From Verrucomicrobia subdivision 3 bacterium UBA693 (GTDB lineage Bacteria > Verrucomicrobiota > Verrucomicrobiia > Limisphaerales > UBA8199): 64,000 nt of DNA. The stretch is from contig DBMR01000046.1 in NCBI GenBank assembly GCA_002298785.1, positions 62,001-126,000 of the forward strand, read 5' to 3'. The notes beneath the pieces were generated by a model. It saw only the letters and a list, made by a program, of their open reading frames with translations, was not told the DNA's origin and made no database searches. Below are positions 51,011-60,727 of the stretch, piece after piece (position 1 is the first letter of the stretch; every line of letters begins with the position of its first letter). Position numbers and translations under genes: made by a program.

Positions 51011-52420
51011 ATGACTATGAAAACGAAGATCATGCGTGATACAGTCCGCGCCAAAATCGGCGGCTTCTTCATCCAAGCCGGGCGGGCCGTCCTGGGCCTG
51101 TTGCTGGCGTTTCCCCTGATCCCGGGCGCCGGGGCCGCACCCAATCCGGCGACGGAGCCCGACCCGCGACGGGACGCGACCGTCGCCGCGATCGAGTTGG
51201 TCTTGCCCAGCGTCGTCAACATCGCCACGGAAACCATCATCGAGCACCACGATTTTTACGAGCAACTGTTCCGCGATTTCTATGGCGAACCGCGCCAGCA
51301 AAGCAACATCAGCCTGGGCTCGGGCGTCATCATTGACGAAGAGGGATATCTGCTGACGAATTTTCACGTGGTGAGCCGCGCCAGCCGGGTGCAGGTCAAA
51401 CTATGGGACGGGCGCGTATTCGATGCCCAGCCCCTGATCGCGACGCCGGGCAGCGACGTCGCTCTGCTCAAGATCAAGTGCAAGCCGGAGGACAAGTTCA
51501 AGGCGATAAAATTCGCGAAGGACGACGACCTCCTGCTGGGAGAGACCGTGCTCGCGTTGGGAAACCCTTTCGGCCTGGGCGGCTCAGTTACCCGGGGCAT
51601 TCTCAGCTCCCGCAACCGCCGTCCCAGTTCCGGCAATGAACCGCTTAAAGTTGAGGACTGGCTGCAAACCGATGCCGCCATCAATCCCGGGAACAGCGGC
51701 GGCCCGCTGGTCAACCTGCGTGGGGAGTTGATCGGGCTGAACGTCGCGGTTTACCGGGAAGCACAAGGCATGGGCATGGGCTTTTCCATCCCGGTCAAGC
51801 AAGTCTCGTTGTCGTTATCCCGGTTCTTCACGCCGGAATGGACGGATTCCCTTTGGTTCGGGGCACAGCTTGCGGCGGGTCCGGGGCCGTTGGTAGTGGC
51901 TTCCGTGCAGGAAGGAAGCCCGGCCTGGAAGGCGGGCATGCGCGAAGGGGACCAGGTATTGCAATTGAACGGGAAAGCGCCCACCGGCCTGATTGATTTT
52001 AACCGCCGGTTGTGCGCGGCAGAAGATCGCCCTTCCCAACTGGTGGTGAAGCATGGAAACGAGCGCAAAACCATGCAGATCGAGCTGCTCAAGCTGGAGA
52101 ATCTGGCGCGGCAAAAGCTGGGACTGTCCTTGCTTGAGCTTTCCCGAGGCACCGCCGAGCGGCTCGGCATCCGCTCCGGTGAGAATCTGTACATCGAAGA
52201 AGTTGAAGCCGGCAGCCCCGGGGCCCGGGCCAATCTGCAGCGCGGACAGTTGCTGGCGGGAATCAACGGCCAGCCCACGGGCGATCTGCGTGCCCTGGCT
52301 GCCGCACTGGCCGGGGTGAAAAAGGGCGACAAGGCCCGGCTGAGCGTAATCGTGCCGAGACGATTCGGGGGCGGGTACGTCGAGTTCCGCCAGGGTACGG
52401 TGGATATCGAATTGCGCTAG
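51011..52420 (+). CDS. HtrA/DegP-type periplasmic serine protease
   Basis: From the ATG at 51011 the protein has 469 residues; an open frame upstream to 50804 lies antisense to DUF2851 and is not used. A signal peptide spans about 1-37 (AVLGLLLAFPLIPGAGA). The trypsin-like domain carries the triad His119 (LTNFHVVS), Asp149 (GSDVALLKI) and Ser229 (NPGNSGGPL). Two PDZ domains follow (VVASVQEGSPAWKAGMREGDQVLQLNG and a second ending in KKGDKARLSVIVP). HtrA proteases degrade or refold damaged envelope proteins. The N-terminal region has a DFYEQLFRDFYGEP segment typical of the LA loop. It is a single gene, followed by the ABC cluster after about 170 bases. Confidence 0.92.
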   Translation: MTMKTKIMRDTVRAKIGGFFIQAGRAVLGLLLAFPLIPGAGAAPNPATEPDPRRDATVAAIELVLPSVVNIATETIIEHHDFYEQLFRDFYGEPRQQSNISLGSGVIIDEEGYLLTNFHVVSRASRVQVKLWDGRVFDAQPLIATPGSDVALLKIKCKPEDKFKAIKFAKDDDLLLGETVLALGNPFGLGGSVTRGILSSRNRRPSSGNEPLKVEDWLQTDAAINPGNSGGPLVNLRGELIGLNVAVYREAQGMGMGFSIPVKQVSLSLSRFFTPEWTDSLWFGAQLAAGPGPLVVASVQEGSPAWKAGMREGDQVLQLNGKAPTGLIDFNRRLCAAEDRPSQLVVKHGNERKTMQIELLKLENLARQKLGLSLLELSRGTAERLGIRSGENLYIEEVEAGSPGARANLQRGQLLAGINGQPTGDLRALAAALAGVKKGDKARLSVIVPRRFGGGYVEFRQGTVDIELR

Positions 52421-52593
52421 CGGGTGGTGCCTTGACCGGTCGCGGCGCCGGGTGGAATTGGGCCGGTTCGAATTTTGCGCAGCTTGCACCGCCCCGGCGG
52501 GTTGAGCCCGGGACGGGTATTTCTTTGATCCGTCCGAATTTTTGATGGCTCCAGGCGTCTTATCTTGGCAGACTTCGGTTTGCTTTTTTGGAA

Positions 52594-53553
52594 ATGAGCG
52601 ACGGCTTGATGATAGAGGTAGCGAACCTGACAAAGCGCTACGCCGGCCGCACCGCGGTATCGGACATATCGTTCACCGTGGCGCGGGGGGAGATCGTGGG
52701 CCTGCTGGGGCCGAATGGCGCCGGCAAGAGCACCACGATGCGCATCCTTTCCTGTTTCCTGCCCGCCACCTCGGGCACCGCTCGCGTGGCCGGGTTCGAT
52801 ATTTTCAACCAGTCTGATGAAGTGCGGCGCCGGATCGGTTACATGCCGGAGAACAACCCTTTATACCCGGACATGCGGGTGCGGGAATATTTGAAGTTTC
52901 GCGCGCGCCTCAAAGGGCTAAGCCGCACGCGCACCCGCGAGCGAGTGGATGTGGTGATGGAGCAATTCGGCCTCACGGAAGTGCAGAAGCGCATCGTCGG
53001 CCAGCTATCCAAAGGATTTCGTCAGCGCGTCGGGCTGGCCGATTCGCTGGTGCACGAACCGGAACTCATCATCCTGGACGAGCCAACGATCGGGCTTGAT
53101 CCCAATCAGATCCGTTCGGTTCGGCAACTCATCAAGAGCCTGGCGCAAACCCACACCGTCCTGATCTCGACACATATCCTGCCCGAGGCCGAGATGACCT
53201 GCAACCGCATGGTCATCATGTATGAAGGCAAGATCCTGGCCGCCGACACGCCGGACAATTTGCAGCGGCTGATGAGCGGCAACAGCCAGGTCATTGCGGA
53301 AATCTGCGCCCCACGCGAGGTGCTCGAGGCCTGCTGGTCCGAAATGGCGGAAGTCGAACAATACGATGTCGCTCCCGCCCAGGGCGAGTATTGCCGATGC
53401 GCCCTGACCCCGCTGGACGGCGTGGATCTGCGTCCGCGCATTTTTGCCATCGCCAAGGAACGGGGTTGGCCCCTGCGCGAACTCACCCGCAGCCGCCATA
53501 CCCTCGAGGATATTTACGTGCAGGTCACCCGTCCCGACGAGGAGGAAGCCTGA
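52594..53553 (+). CDS. ABC-2 type transporter ATP-binding protein (GldA-like)
   Basis: A 319-residue ATPase from the ATG at 52594. Walker A is GPNGAGKST, the ABC signature lies in GQLSKGFRQRVGLADSL and Walker B is LIILDEPTIGLDPNQ, with the H-loop in LISTHILPEAE. The sequence matches the GldA/multidrug DrrA-type group, including the C-terminal regulatory extension (from about residue 225). It powers the permease encoded immediately downstream: the stop overlaps that gene's ATG by one base (TGATG). The five genes from here to 60593 form one operon. Confidence 0.92.
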   Translation: MSDGLMIEVANLTKRYAGRTAVSDISFTVARGEIVGLLGPNGAGKSTTMRILSCFLPATSGTARVAGFDIFNQSDEVRRRIGYMPENNPLYPDMRVREYLKFRARLKGLSRTRTRERVDVVMEQFGLTEVQKRIVGQLSKGFRQRVGLADSLVHEPELIILDEPTIGLDPNQIRSVRQLIKSLAQTHTVLISTHILPEAEMTCNRMVIMYEGKILAADTPDNLQRLMSGNSQVIAEICAPREVLEACWSEMAEVEQYDVAPAQGEYCRCALTPLDGVDLRPRIFAIAKERGWPLRELTRSRHTLEDIYVQVTRPDEEEA

Positions 53554-54305
53554 TGCAAGCCTACCTGACCCTCACCCGGCGCGAACTGTCCAGCTACTTC
53601 ATGTCGCTGACCGGTTATATCATCATTTCCGCCGCGCTGTTTCTGCTCGGGTTCAGCTTTGTGGATTTGCTAAAGCAGTTGCAGCGCGAGCCCACGCCGA
53701 TGCCGGTGACCGAATTGTTTTACATGACGTGGTTCTTCTGGCTGATCCTGCTGGTGACCACGCCGGTGATCACCATGCGGCTGTTCGCCCTCGAGAAGTT
53801 TTCAGGCACGTTCGAGACGCTGATGACGGCGCCGGTCACGGATTTGGAGGTGGTGCTGTCGAAGTTCACGGCCAGCATGATGTTTTACCTGATTATGTGG
53901 CTGCCGCTCCTGGGCTGCGTGCTGCTGGTGCGGCATTTCACCAGCGATCCCGGGGCGATTGACGCCGGGGTCATCGGCGCCACCTTCCTGGGGATCGCGT
54001 TGCTGGGCAGCCTGTTCATTTCCCTCGGCTGCTGCGCATCGGCTTTGACGCGCAGCCAGGTCACCGCGGCGGTGATCAGCCTGGTGTTCGGCGCCAGCCT
54101 GTTCCTCCTCGCCTATCTCGCGGACCAGGTCCAGCACCAGCCCGACTGGCAGAGCCAGGCGCTCGCCTGTTTCAATTTCTTCGATTACATGCACAATTTC
54201 GCCCGGGGCGTCGTGGACACCCGCGCCGTGGTGCTCATGGGATCGCTCACCCTGTTTTTCCTGTTCCTCACCTTGCGCATCGTGGAAAGCCGCCGCTGGA
54301 AATAA
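53553..54305 (+). CDS. ABC-2 type permease
   Basis: A 250-residue inner-membrane protein from the ATG at 53553, with GAGGAGG at 53539-53545 as ribosome-binding site. Six helices are visible, from SLTGYIIISAALFLLGFSF (about 18-36) to VVLMGSLTLFFLFLTLRI at the C-terminus. Sequence and size match the GldF-like permeases (LEKFSGTFETLMTAPVTDLEVVLSKF). It works with the upstream ATPase. The next gene, a GldG-like protein, starts one base after its stop. Confidence 0.9.
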   Translation: MQAYLTLTRRELSSYFMSLTGYIIISAALFLLGFSFVDLLKQLQREPTPMPVTELFYMTWFFWLILLVTTPVITMRLFALEKFSGTFETLMTAPVTDLEVVLSKFTASMMFYLIMWLPLLGCVLLVRHFTSDPGAIDAGVIGATFLGIALLGSLFISLGCCASALTRSQVTAAVISLVFGASLFLLAYLADQVQHQPDWQSQALACFNFFDYMHNFARGVVDTRAVVLMGSLTLFFLFLTLRIVESRRWK

Positions 54306-54306
54306 C

Positions 54307-55779
54307 ATGGACGCCGAAACTCCCAATCCTCCCAGCTTCTCGCCGTGGCGCCGGTGGAGCATCGGCCTGCACGTGGCCATCATTGTCATCCTCGTCTTTT
54401 CGGTGGTGGTGATGGTGAATTACCTGAGCCGCGATTACTTCCTGCGGCTGCATTGGAGTTCCCGCACGAAGAACGTGCTGTCCCCGCGCACGCAGCATTT
54501 CCTGTCCAGCCTGACGAACCGGGTGAACGTGACGCTGTATTACAGCAAGGACGAACCGCTCTACACCACGGTGGCGGATTTGCTCAATGAATATTCGCTG
54601 CAATACCCCCGGATCTCCGTGCGCACCGTCGATTACTTGCGCGATCCCGCCTCCGCCCAATTAGTGAAGGCCGAATACAAACTCACCACCCCGGCGGAAA
54701 AAAACCTGATCATCTTCGAGTGCGAAGGCCGGCGAAAAGTGCTGGACGGCAATTTGCTGGCGAAATACACGCTCGAACAAGTGCCCAATGAAAAGGAGCC
54801 GGAATTCCGACGCAAACCCACCGAGTTTTTGGGGGAAATCTGGTTCACTTCGGCCCTCGTGGATGTCACTGGGACGAAACCTTTGCGGGCCTATTTTCTT
54901 ACCGGCCATAACGAACACCAGATCGACAGCGGCGACGAGGCGGGTGGTTATTTGAAGTTCGCTTCGGTCCTGAAACAAAATAATATCGACGTCGGCACGC
55001 TCTCGCTGGTGGGCACCAACACGGTGCCGATGGACTGCAACCTGCTGATCATTGCCGGGCCCACCGTGCCGATTCCGGAGCAGGAACTCGAGCGGATCGA
55101 ACAATACCTAAACCAGGGTGGGCGCCTGCTGGCGCTGTTCAACGCGGTGGCCAATAACCGGCCGACGGGTTTGGAAGGCATTCTCGACCGCTGGGGAGTG
55201 GAAGTCGGATTCAACCTCGTGGTGGACCCGCTGCAAACCATCAGCGGCGCCGAGGTCATTGTCAGCGCGTTCAGCCGCCATCCCCTGGTCAATCCGCTGC
55301 TGAACAGCACGCTCTACCTGAACCGGCCGCGCACCGTCGGAAAGAAAGCCACGCGGGTGCAGGCGGCCGACGCGCCCAAAGTCGAAGAAGTCGCGTTTGC
55401 GTCCGCCAAGGCGTTTCTGGCGAAAGATCCCACTCGCGAGGCGAAGCATTATCCGCTGATGGTGGCGGTCGAAAAGGGAGAGGTGAAAGGGGTGATCACC
55501 GAGCGCGGCAGCACGCGGATGGTGGTCATTGGCGACTCCTTCTGCATGGCCAATCACCAGATTGATTTGCTCGCCAACCGGGATTTCGCGGGGTATTTGG
55601 CGAACTGGCTGCTGGACCGCACTCAGTTGTTAGAGGGGCTTGGGCCTCGACCCATTACCGAATACCGACTGCTGCTCACCAATCGGCAACTGAGCACGAT
55701 TCGCCTGGTGCTGCTCGCGGGCATGCCGGGCATTACCCTGCTCGCCGGGCTCATGGTCTGGGGACGGCGCCGGAAATAG
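54307..55779 (+). CDS. GldG-like ABC transporter auxiliary protein
   Basis: A 490-residue protein anchored by an N-terminal helix (about 21-42) and a C-terminal helix (about 465-485), with the domain between them outside the cytoplasmic membrane. It matches the ABC-type uncharacterised transport system domain (PF09822) of GldG: FLSSLTNRVNVTLYYSKD, LRAYFLTGHNEHQIDSG, CNLLIIAGPTVPIPEQELERIEQYLNQGGRLLALF. In Bacteroidetes, GldA/F/G are linked to gliding and secretion. In Verrucomicrobia the same trio is usually without known cargo. Spacing to neighbours is one and three bases. Confidence 0.88.
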   Translation: MDAETPNPPSFSPWRRWSIGLHVAIIVILVFSVVVMVNYLSRDYFLRLHWSSRTKNVLSPRTQHFLSSLTNRVNVTLYYSKDEPLYTTVADLLNEYSLQYPRISVRTVDYLRDPASAQLVKAEYKLTTPAEKNLIIFECEGRRKVLDGNLLAKYTLEQVPNEKEPEFRRKPTEFLGEIWFTSALVDVTGTKPLRAYFLTGHNEHQIDSGDEAGGYLKFASVLKQNNIDVGTLSLVGTNTVPMDCNLLIIAGPTVPIPEQELERIEQYLNQGGRLLALFNAVANNRPTGLEGILDRWGVEVGFNLVVDPLQTISGAEVIVSAFSRHPLVNPLLNSTLYLNRPRTVGKKATRVQAADAPKVEEVAFASAKAFLAKDPTREAKHYPLMVAVEKGEVKGVITERGSTRMVVIGDSFCMANHQIDLLANRDFAGYLANWLLDRTQLLEGLGPRPITEYRLLLTNRQLSTIRLVLLAGMPGITLLAGLMVWGRRRK

Positions 55780-55782
55780 CTC

Positions 55783-57558
55783 ATGCAACCCCGTCATACC
55801 TGGTTCTGGGTCCTGACTGCGGCGGTCCTGTTCGGGCTGATTCTCATCTCCCGCCAGTTTTCCCGCCCCGCCGCTCATGGGCCCAGCCGGATCCTGATGG
55901 CTTTGAAGCCGTCGGAAGTGGTTTCGGTCAAGGTGCAGCCGGCCGGACAGTTTGAAATCCGCGCCGAGCGCACCAACGGTTCCTGGCGGCTCACCGCCCC
56001 GCTGGATTACCCGGCGCAAGGCGCGAAAGTGGACGCGCTGCTCCAAGCCCTCGCGAAATTGGTCCCTGCCACCACGATTTCCGGCGACGAACTGCGCACC
56101 AATCCCAAGGCCCAGGAAGCTTACGGACTGGCCCATCCCCAGGCGTATATCATCGTGCAGCAACCCGGTTTCCTGGCCCACATCCAAGTCGGCGCCCTCA
56201 CCACCCCCGGCGACCAGGTTTTTGTCCAGGTCGTCGGCACTGAAAGCGCTTACGTGGTGGATGCCGAGTTGCTGAAGAACATCCCCCGGACCGCGAACGC
56301 CTGGCGGGAAACCACCCTGCTCAACCTGGCCGAGTTGGCTTTCGACCGGATAACGGTGACCAACAACGCCAAGGTGTTTGAACTGCAACGCACCAACGCC
56401 GAGCCCTGGCGTTTGACTCTCCCGATCCCCGCGCGGGCCGACAACCCAAAAATCGAGGAGGCGCTCCAGAAACTCGGACACCTCCAAGTGCAGGAATTCG
56501 TCACCGACGATCCCCGCGCCGACCTCGAGGCCCTGGGCTTGCAGCCGGCGCTCCTGAATATCGCGCTGGCGCGCGGCACCAACGCGGTGGCGCTGCTGCA
56601 AGTGGGCAAAAGTCCCACCAACGATCCGGCCCAGGTGTTCGCGCGCCTGGCGGGCAATCCGGCGATCGTGAGCTTACCTCGCGACCTGGTGGAACCGTGG
56701 CTCCAACCCGGCGGCGCTTACCGCGACCCGTTCCTGGTCGGACCGCTGCCCGCCGTCGGCAGCATCCAGGTCGCCGGCGCCAGCCCCTTCACCCTGGAAC
56801 GCCTCACCAATGATACCTGGACGGTGCAGCCGCAGAATTTCGTCGCGGACGCTTGGATCGTGAAGAACCTGATCGATACGTTGTCCGGAATCAAGGTGGT
56901 GGAATACGTGAAGGACGTCGTGACGCCGCCGGATCTGCCGGCCTTCGGCCTGTCGTCTCCGGTGCGGCAGTACACGTTGCTAGCCGCCGGCGGCACGAAT
57001 GTGCTGGTGCAGGTCAATTTCGGCACCAACAACGCCGATCGCGCCTACGCCTCGCGCACAGATGAAACCTCGGTGTATGCGGTGCCGCTGACCGAGGCCA
57101 ATCATTTGCCGGCGGCCGGGTGGGCGGTGCGTGATCGCAAGTTTTGGAACCTGGACGTGGAGCAAGTGACACGGCTGACTCAGTATGTGAGCGGAAAGAG
57201 CACCCAGATGCTCCGCCAGGGAGCGCATTCCTGGACGCTCGCACCCGGCTCCCAGGGAATTTTCAGCGAGCTCGCGGTCGAGGAGACGGTGCGCGGCCTG
57301 TGCCAGGCCAGCGCGGTGGTGTGGGTGGCGGTCGGCGAGCAGCACCGCGCCCAATACGGTTTCAAGGAAGGCGGACGCCGCCTCGTGCTCGAGCTGGAGA
57401 GCGGAGACAAGTTCACCATCGAATTCGGCGGGGACGCTCCGTCCGGATTTCCCTACGCGGCGGTAGTGCTGGAGAAGCAGCTTTGGATTTTTGAATTTCC
57501 CTGGCCGTTGTACCGGGATATTCAGGCCTACTTGCCGAATCCACCGGCAGGTTCTTGA
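55783..57558 (+). CDS. DUF4340 domain-containing protein
   Basis: A 591-residue protein with one N-terminal helix (about 7-24), otherwise periplasmic. It contains repeated DUF4340 units (WRLTAPLDYPAQGAKVDALLQALAKL near residue 67, WRLTLPIPARADNPKIEEAL near 210, and a third about 340-420). DUF4340 is regularly encoded after GldG-like proteins; function unknown, probably a structural or substrate-binding partner of the ABC machine. It begins three bases after the GldG-like stop. Its own stop is followed within a dozen bases by the AsmA-like gene. Confidence 0.88.
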   Translation: MQPRHTWFWVLTAAVLFGLILISRQFSRPAAHGPSRILMALKPSEVVSVKVQPAGQFEIRAERTNGSWRLTAPLDYPAQGAKVDALLQALAKLVPATTISGDELRTNPKAQEAYGLAHPQAYIIVQQPGFLAHIQVGALTTPGDQVFVQVVGTESAYVVDAELLKNIPRTANAWRETTLLNLAELAFDRITVTNNAKVFELQRTNAEPWRLTLPIPARADNPKIEEALQKLGHLQVQEFVTDDPRADLEALGLQPALLNIALARGTNAVALLQVGKSPTNDPAQVFARLAGNPAIVSLPRDLVEPWLQPGGAYRDPFLVGPLPAVGSIQVAGASPFTLERLTNDTWTVQPQNFVADAWIVKNLIDTLSGIKVVEYVKDVVTPPDLPAFGLSSPVRQYTLLAAGGTNVLVQVNFGTNNADRAYASRTDETSVYAVPLTEANHLPAAGWAVRDRKFWNLDVEQVTRLTQYVSGKSTQMLRQGAHSWTLAPGSQGIFSELAVEETVRGLCQASAVVWVAVGEQHRAQYGFKEGGRRLVLELESGDKFTIEFGGDAPSGFPYAAVVLEKQLWIFEFPWPLYRDIQAYLPNPPAGS

Positions 57559-57569
57559 AGGGGCGAGGC

Positions 57570-60500
57570 ATGGCCGAAACGAGGAAGCGCAGGAAGATTT
57601 GGAAGACGCTGCGAGTCTACTTCCGGCGCTTTCGGATCTCCGTCCAACTGGTGGTGTTGTTGCTCATCGGCTCGCTCGTGTACCTCAACCAGGTCGGGCT
57701 GCCGGGCCTGCTCAAGCAGCCGCTGCTGGATCGCCTTCGGGCTGCCGGGCTCGATTTCGAATATTCCCGCCTGCGCCTGCGCTTTTATCAGGGGATCGTC
57801 GCCGAAGGCGCCCGGTTCGCGCGGTCGAACGATACCGACGCCCCCCAGTTGACCGCGGGACAAGTCGAGCTGCAAATAAACCACATGGCCCTGCTGAGCG
57901 GGCGATTGCAGATCGACGGCCTGATCATCCGCAAAGGCCGGTTGAGCTGGAGCATTCCCCGCGCGAACACCAATCTGCCGCCTCAGGAACTGTCCGTCAC
58001 CGACCTGGAGACTCGGCTCCAATTGCCAGCGGATAATCGGTGGGAACTGCAGGACCTGACGGCGACCTTTGCCGGCGCCCGGTTCCGACTTTCGGGAACC
58101 ATCACCAACGGCGCGGCTCTGCGGGATTGGAGCGTCTGGCGGACCACCGGCCCCGCCCAACCGGGCGACGGACGGGACCGGCTGCGGCGCTGGGCGAATC
58201 TGTTGGAACGAATTCAGTTCTCCGCGCCACCCGAGCTGTGGGTGGACGTCCGGGGAGATGGCGCGGATCTGAACAGTTTCAACATTCGGTTTCTGCTCTC
58301 GGCACCCGGGGCGAAGACGCCTTGGGCGGATGTCGCCGATGGCCGCTTGTTTGCGCGAGTTTTCCCTGCTCACGGGGACCAAAAGCCGCGCGCGCAGATG
58401 CTGATCCAGGCGGCCGCGGCCCAAACCCCGTGGGCCAGTTGTTCGAACCTGGTTTGCGATCTCGCCGTTCAATACGGGTCGCCGGAAACCAACTCGGTTA
58501 GCGGGCGCGTGACGTGCTCCGGCGACCGGGTCCGCACCAAGTGGGCCGAAGCCCGCAGCGTGCGAATGGAAGCCAACTGGGTGCACGCTCTCACCAACCC
58601 CATCCCGCAAACCGGCCGTATCCAGGTGGAATACACCCGGCTAAAGACAGAGTGGGCGAGAACTGATTTCGCGCGGTTCGAAGGAAATTTTCAGCGGTTG
58701 TTCGAGCCGAGCCACCCCGATCCCAGCCTGGGTTTTTGGACCAATTTGCAGCCCTACGTACTCGACTGGACGGCCAAGGCCACTCAAGTCACCTCAGAAA
58801 CCAATCGCGCCGGACAAATCGATTGCGCCGGCTCCTGGAACGCACCCGCCCTGGTCATTTCCAATGTTCACGGGACTTTCTACGGTCGCGAGCTGCGCGC
58901 CGATGCCCGGCTGGATATCGAGACCCGCCGGCTCGAAGCCCGGGTTCAAACGGCCGCCGATCCGCACAAGCTGGCGCCGTTCCTGCCGCCGGCGGCCGTG
59001 ACGTGGCTCAACCAGTTCACCTGGACGAATCCTCCGGTCGCTGCCGCAAACGCTTCCCTGCGCCTCCCGCCGTGGAACCAGCGGGAGGTGAATTGGAAAG
59101 GAGAAGTGCTGCCCACTTTTGCATTGGCGGGCGAATTTGAAGTGGCCCGGGGCGGCACGTATCGCGGCTTGTCCGCCGATTCCGCCCGGGCGCATTTCTC
59201 CTACTCGAACCAGGTGTGGCATCTGCCCGACCTCCAGATCGCCAGCGGCGGACGCGAGGTGGAACTGGAGCATCGGGCGGACGAGCGTTCGCGCGACTAT
59301 TACTGGCGCATTCACAGCGGCGTCGATCCCAGGATCGTCCTGCCCGCCCTGGGACCGGACGCGCGTGAGGTGTTTGACTTGATCACCCTGAACGCCCCGC
59401 CGGCTTTGGATGCCGAGCTCTGGAGCAACTATGCCGAGCCCGCCCGCACCGGTTTTCGTGGCAGCATCACTCTCACCAATTTCTCATTTCGCGGTGGCCA
59501 GGCCGATCGCCTGGAAACGACTTTTCATTTCACCAACAACATCTTGAATGTCTATGCGCCGCGGGTGGATCGCGGCACCCAACACCTTGCGGCGGATGGA
59601 GTCATGGCCGACTTCAACCGGCAAATGGTTCATATCACCAACGGCTATTCGGACACTGACCCGCTGTTCGTGGCCAACGCCATCGGGCCACACATCGTCA
59701 AAATCATTTCACCGTACAAATTCTTCAAACCGCCCATCGCCCACGTCTCGGGCTCCATACCCTTGCATGGTGAGGAGGGGGCGGATCTGACCGTCAAGGT
59801 GGCCGGCGGCCCGTTCCATTGGTGGAGGTTCCGCTTGCCCGAGGTGAAAGCGACCGTGCATTGGCTGGGGAAGGAGCTCGCGTTGGATGATCTGAAGGCG
59901 GACTTTTACGGCGGCGACGCCATGGGATCTGCGCACTTCAAATTTCGCGAAGATGGCGAGGCGGATTTCGAGTTCTCAAGCACGATCACCAACACCTACC
60001 TGCATTTGTTCGTCGAGGATTTGACCGCCCGGACCAATCAACTGGAGGGATTCCTAAGTGGCTATGTGCGCGTCACCAGTGCCAATACTATCACCCTGCA
60101 ATCCGCCAATGGCTTTGGCGATATGCACCTCAAAGATGGCCTGATTTGGGATATCCCGCTGTTTGGCAGCTTTTCGCCCATCCTAAACGGGATTACCCCG
60201 GGATTGGGCAACCTGCGCGCCAGTGCGGGGGATTGCACCTTCGTGATGACGAACGGGGTGTTGCGTTCGGAGGATCTTTTGATAAAGACCGGCGCGGCCC
60301 GGCTGGCCTACCGAGGTACGGTAGACCTGGAAGGCAACCTGAATTCCCGGGTGGAGGCCAACGTCCTGCGGGATATGTGGGTGGTGGGTCCGGTAGTCAG
60401 CACCGTGCTTTGGCCGGTGTCCAAGATGTTCGAATACAAGGTCACCGGCACCCTGGACCAACCCAAGACAGAGCCGCTCTACGTGATTCCAAAATTAATA

Positions 60501-60593
60501 CAGTTGCCTTTTCTGCCTTTTCGGGCGCTAAAGGGCCTATTTCAGGATAAAACACCCCCACCCGCTCCTGCACCGGCGCCAGAGAAGCCTTAA
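57570..60593 (+). CDS. AsmA-like large envelope protein
   Basis: A 1007-residue protein from the ATG at 57570, preceded by GGGGCGAGG; an in-frame TTG at 57555 overlapping the previous stop is possible. A basic N-terminus (RKRRKIWKTLRVYFRR) and one helix (about 27-46) anchor it in the inner membrane. The body is periplasmic and beta-rich, with AsmA/TamB-like repeats (AEGARFARSNDTDAPQLTAGQVELQIN near 75-105 and the C-terminal GFGDMHLKDGLIWDIPLFGSF region). AsmA-like proteins form beta-groove bridges moving phospholipids between membranes. Last in the ABC/GldG operon, so it may hand a lipid-like cargo to the outer membrane (inference). The C-terminus is Pro-rich. Confidence 0.8.
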   Translation: MAETRKRRKIWKTLRVYFRRFRISVQLVVLLLIGSLVYLNQVGLPGLLKQPLLDRLRAAGLDFEYSRLRLRFYQGIVAEGARFARSNDTDAPQLTAGQVELQINHMALLSGRLQIDGLIIRKGRLSWSIPRANTNLPPQELSVTDLETRLQLPADNRWELQDLTATFAGARFRLSGTITNGAALRDWSVWRTTGPAQPGDGRDRLRRWANLLERIQFSAPPELWVDVRGDGADLNSFNIRFLLSAPGAKTPWADVADGRLFARVFPAHGDQKPRAQMLIQAAAAQTPWASCSNLVCDLAVQYGSPETNSVSGRVTCSGDRVRTKWAEARSVRMEANWVHALTNPIPQTGRIQVEYTRLKTEWARTDFARFEGNFQRLFEPSHPDPSLGFWTNLQPYVLDWTAKATQVTSETNRAGQIDCAGSWNAPALVISNVHGTFYGRELRADARLDIETRRLEARVQTAADPHKLAPFLPPAAVTWLNQFTWTNPPVAAANASLRLPPWNQREVNWKGEVLPTFALAGEFEVARGGTYRGLSADSARAHFSYSNQVWHLPDLQIASGGREVELEHRADERSRDYYWRIHSGVDPRIVLPALGPDAREVFDLITLNAPPALDAELWSNYAEPARTGFRGSITLTNFSFRGGQADRLETTFHFTNNILNVYAPRVDRGTQHLAADGVMADFNRQMVHITNGYSDTDPLFVANAIGPHIVKIISPYKFFKPPIAHVSGSIPLHGEEGADLTVKVAGGPFHWWRFRLPEVKATVHWLGKELALDDLKADFYGGDAMGSAHFKFREDGEADFEFSSTITNTYLHLFVEDLTARTNQLEGFLSGYVRVTSANTITLQSANGFGDMHLKDGLIWDIPLFGSFSPILNGITPGLGNLRASAGDCTFVMTNGVLRSEDLLIKTGAARLAYRGTVDLEGNLNSRVEANVLRDMWVVGPVVSTVLWPVSKMFEYKVTGTLDQPKTEPLYVIPKLIQLPFLPFRALKGLFQDKTPPPAPAPAPEKP

Positions 60594-60727
60594 CCCCTCG
60601 AAACTGGCAGCTTTGAGAACGGCAGGATTCCTGCTTTACCTTTAAGATAAATTTGTGTTCTCATTCGAGTCAGAAGGTTGGATTAGCGGAAATCCTGACC
60701 TAAAATGGCTCTCGATGTAAAAGACGT

